Part shown: positions 62,442-64,000 of the stretch, piece after piece | Layout of the letters: every line of letters begins with the position of its first letter | Numbering within the stretch: the stretch's first letter is position 1 | Source: Dechloromonas agitata is5 | GTDB lineage: Bacteria; Pseudomonadota; Gammaproteobacteria; Burkholderiales; Rhodocyclaceae | NCBI RefSeq assembly: GCF_000519045.1 | Contig: NZ_KI912532.1 | Coordinates: forward strand, 3,215,867 to 3,279,866 | Length of the DNA stretch: 64,000 nucleotides | Direction of reading: 5' to 3' | Position numbers and translations under genes: made by a program | Notes under the pieces: model-generated | Seen by the model: only the letters and a program-made list of their open reading frames with translations | Told to the model about the DNA's origin: nothing | Database searches by the model: none

Positions 62442-63646
62442 GCCAGCAACTCCGCGAAAGACACAAAACGCACCGTATCGCCCGCTGCGATGCAGTTGCC
62501 CGGCGGGTTAAGGATGAGGCCATCGCTCCAGCACAGCGACGTGGCGACGGCCGAGCCCTGATTGCCGTACAGCTCGATTGCCCCCACTTCGTTGATGCGG
62601 CCGCGCAGGAATTCGAGGCGGGCGCCGTCCGGCTTGTTCCAGGCCGAGGCAGACGGCAGGTTCAGGATGCGCGGCGCAACCTGGGCGATACCTTGCAGGC
62701 GCATGACGAAGGGGCGGACCATCATCAGGCAGGTGACAAAAGCCGCCACCGGATTGCCCGGCAGGCCGATGAACCAGGCGTTGCCATCAGCCTTGCGAAC
62801 CGTGCCGAAGGCCAGCGGCTTGCCCGGCTTGATGGCGATCTTCCATAGATCGAGCGAACCTTCGGCCTCGACGGCCGGCTTGACGTGGTCTTCCTCGCCG
62901 ACCGACACGCCGCCGCTGGTGATGACCAGATCGTTATCGGCGGCAGCACGGCGCAGCGCGTCGCGGGTCGCGTCGAGCGTGTCACCGATCGCGCCCAGGT
63001 CGCGCACCTCGCAGCCCATGCCTTCGAGCAGCGTACGCAGCGCGTAGCGGTTGGAGTTGTAGATGGCGCCCGGGGGCAACGGCTCGCCCGGTTGCACCAG
63101 TTCGTCGCCGGTGAAGAACATGCCGACGCGCACACGACGATAGACCGGCAGTTCAGGCAGGCCGGCCGCGGCGGCGAGGGCGATTTCCTGCGGGCGGAGC
63201 TTGACACCCGCGGGCAGGATTTCGGCGCCGGCCGCGATGTCTTCGCCGGCCCGGCGGATGTTCTCGCCCAATTTCGGGACATGATTGATCACCACGCCGC
63301 CCTCGCCATGCTCACAGCGTTCCTGCATGACCACGGCATCGGCTCCGGCGGGAATCGGCGCGCCGGTGAAGATGCGGGCGGCGCTCCCCGGCTGTAGCGT
63401 AACGCCGACCGTGCCGGCCGGGATGCGCTGGCTGACTGGCAGGCAGACACCGGCAGCGGCGACGTCGGCAGTGCGCACGGCGTAACCGTCCATCGCCGAG
63501 TTATCGAGCGGCGGAACGGAGACGCCCGATTTTTGTGCAACAGCCAGCACGCGGCCAGTGGCGGCGAGCAGCGGCACGCTGCGGATTTCCTCGACAGGCT
63601 GGGCGGCGGCCAGCAGTTTTTCCAGGGCTTGTTCGTAGGTCAGCAT
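62438..63646 (-). CDS. moeA: Molybdopterin molybdenumtransferase MoeA
   Basis: 402 residues, full length. VPPLDNSAMDGYAVRTADV is the MoeA N-terminal signature, DAVVMQERCE and GMFFTGDELVQPGEPLPPG follow, and VITSGGVSVGEEDHVK is the MoaB/Mog-like active-site region. It inserts molybdate into adenylylated molybdopterin. It lies in an operon with mobB upstream (7-bp overlap) and moaD downstream. Confidence 0.96.
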   Translation of the reverse strand: MLTYEQALEKLLAAAQPVEEIRSVPLLAATGRVLAVAQKSGVSVPPLDNSAMDGYAVRTADVAAAGVCLPVSQRIPAGTVGVTLQPGSAARIFTGAPIPAGADAVVMQERCEHGEGGVVINHVPKLGENIRRAGEDIAAGAEILPAGVKLRPQEIALAAAAGLPELPVYRRVRVGMFFTGDELVQPGEPLPPGAIYNSNRYALRTLLEGMGCEVRDLGAIGDTLDATRDALRRAAADNDLVITSGGVSVGEEDHVKPAVEAEGSLDLWKIAIKPGKPLAFGTVRKADGNAWFIGLPGNPVAAFVTCLMMVRPFVMRLQGIAQVAPRILNLPSASAWNKPDGARLEFLRGRINEVGAIELYGNQGSAVATSLCWSDGLILNPPGNCIAAGDTVRFVSFAELLA

Positions 63647-64000
63647 GGGCGTTCCTGCAGTTGCATGGTGTGCATGACAAAATCGGCGATGGCCACGTAG
63701 TCGTTCAGCGGCAGCTGGGGGAGGTCCGTGGCGAGATCGACATCGGTGGCGATGGCGACGATGTCCGAACGCTCGGGGAAGAGCGGCGGTTTGCCGTTTT
63801 CCGGGCGATAGACTTCCAGCTTGGGCACCGGTTCCTGCTTGAAGCCCTCGATCAGCACGAGGTCGCAGGGCGACAGGTGACGCAGCAGTTCGTCGAGGGT
63901 CGGTTCCGGCTCCTCGCGCCGCTCGTGCATCAATGCCCAGCGGTCGCCGCAGGAGAGGAGCACCTCGGTGGCGCCGGCCTCGCGGTGGCGATAGGAATCC
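63640..64000 (-). CDS. mobB: Molybdopterin-guanine dinucleotide biosynthesis protein MobB, 5' partial
   Basis: The frame is open to the right window edge; about 120 C-terminal residues are visible, beginning DSYRHREAGATEVLL, the conserved MobB segment. LSPCDLVLIEGFKQEPVPKLEVYR carries the Walker-B-like region. MobB is a GTP-binding adaptor of the MobA guanylyltransferase that makes the MGD cofactor. The P-loop would be outside the window. Confidence 0.92.
   Translation of the reverse strand, partial: DSYRHREAGATEVLLSCGDRWALMHERREEPEPTLDELLRHLSPCDLVLIEGFKQEPVPKLEVYRPENGKPPLFPERSDIVAIATDVDLATDLPQLPLNDYVAIADFVMHTMQLQERPC

Overview
The window looks like a chromosomal segment of a high-GC betaproteobacterium, most likely Rhodocyclales (Dechloromonas/Azonexus/Zoogloea type). 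Evidence: nearly every gene from 1 to 45.4 kb is a recognisable member of the exosortase A (XrtA)/PEP-CTERM exopolysaccharide (EPS) locus in the arrangement typical of that order. This assignment comes from family recognition, not from a database search.

Layout. (1) 1-17.0 kb, + strand: a tightly packed EPS operon entered in mid-gene. It holds a tyrosine autokinase (partial), an outer-membrane beta-barrel protein, an ExeA-type ATPase, wecB, a polysaccharide deacetylase, a FemAB-like protein, a glycosyltransferase, exosortase A fused to an EpsI domain, a glycosyltransferase, a glutamine amidotransferase, two glycosyltransferases, an O-ligase-like polymerase and a second deacetylase. (2) 17.1-32.9 kb, - strand: accessory EPS genes (two membrane/glycosyl genes in visibly AT-rich DNA, a TPR protein, a flippase, an asparagine-synthetase homologue without the glutaminase cysteine, a methyltransferase, a beta-helix protein, a glycosyltransferase and three FemAB/GNAT-type acyltransferase domains) followed by a DegT-like enzyme, two XrtA-associated hydrolases and an acyl carrier protein. 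(3) 33.0-45.4 kb, + strand: an acyl-CoA ligase and a PLP decarboxylase, then the priming glycosyltransferase, the PrsK/PrsR two-component system, the PrsT lipoprotein and a UDP-sugar dehydrogenase. (4) 45.4-47.1 kb: a lytic transglycosylase and a trypsin-like protease. (5) 47.1-50.0 kb, - strand: an 'HPr-rel-A' cassette (secreted protein, PqqD-like chaperone, HprK-like kinase, nucleotidyltransferase). (6) 50.5-54.8 kb, + strand: an HDOD/histidine kinase coupled to a receiver-PAS-GGDEF-EAL response regulator. (7) 54.8-61.1 kb: an accessory island with a decayed tyrosine integrase, a GHKL-ATPase/STAS protein, a DUF2726 protein, and a compact element carrying a ribbon-helix-helix protein, a rolling-circle-type Rep and a large serine recombinase. 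The recombinase frame runs into an opposing tRNA-Asn gene. (8) 61.1-64.0 kb, - strand: housekeeping tRNA-Asn, the ylqF GTPase, and the molybdenum-cofactor genes moaD, moeA and mobB (cut by the window end).

How it works together. The TIGR03013 transferase primes the lipid carrier, the glycosyltransferases build the repeat unit, and the flippase with the kinase, barrel and ATPase proteins handle export. The ligase, ACP, decarboxylase, hydrolase and FemAB genes probably make and attach an acyl or aminoacyl decoration. XrtA is the sortase that processes PEP-CTERM proteins encoded elsewhere; none is seen here. PrsK/PrsR (sigma-54 dependent) is the likely local regulator. The least understood parts are the HPr-rel-A cassette, the acyltransferase block and the small replicative element next to tRNA-Asn.
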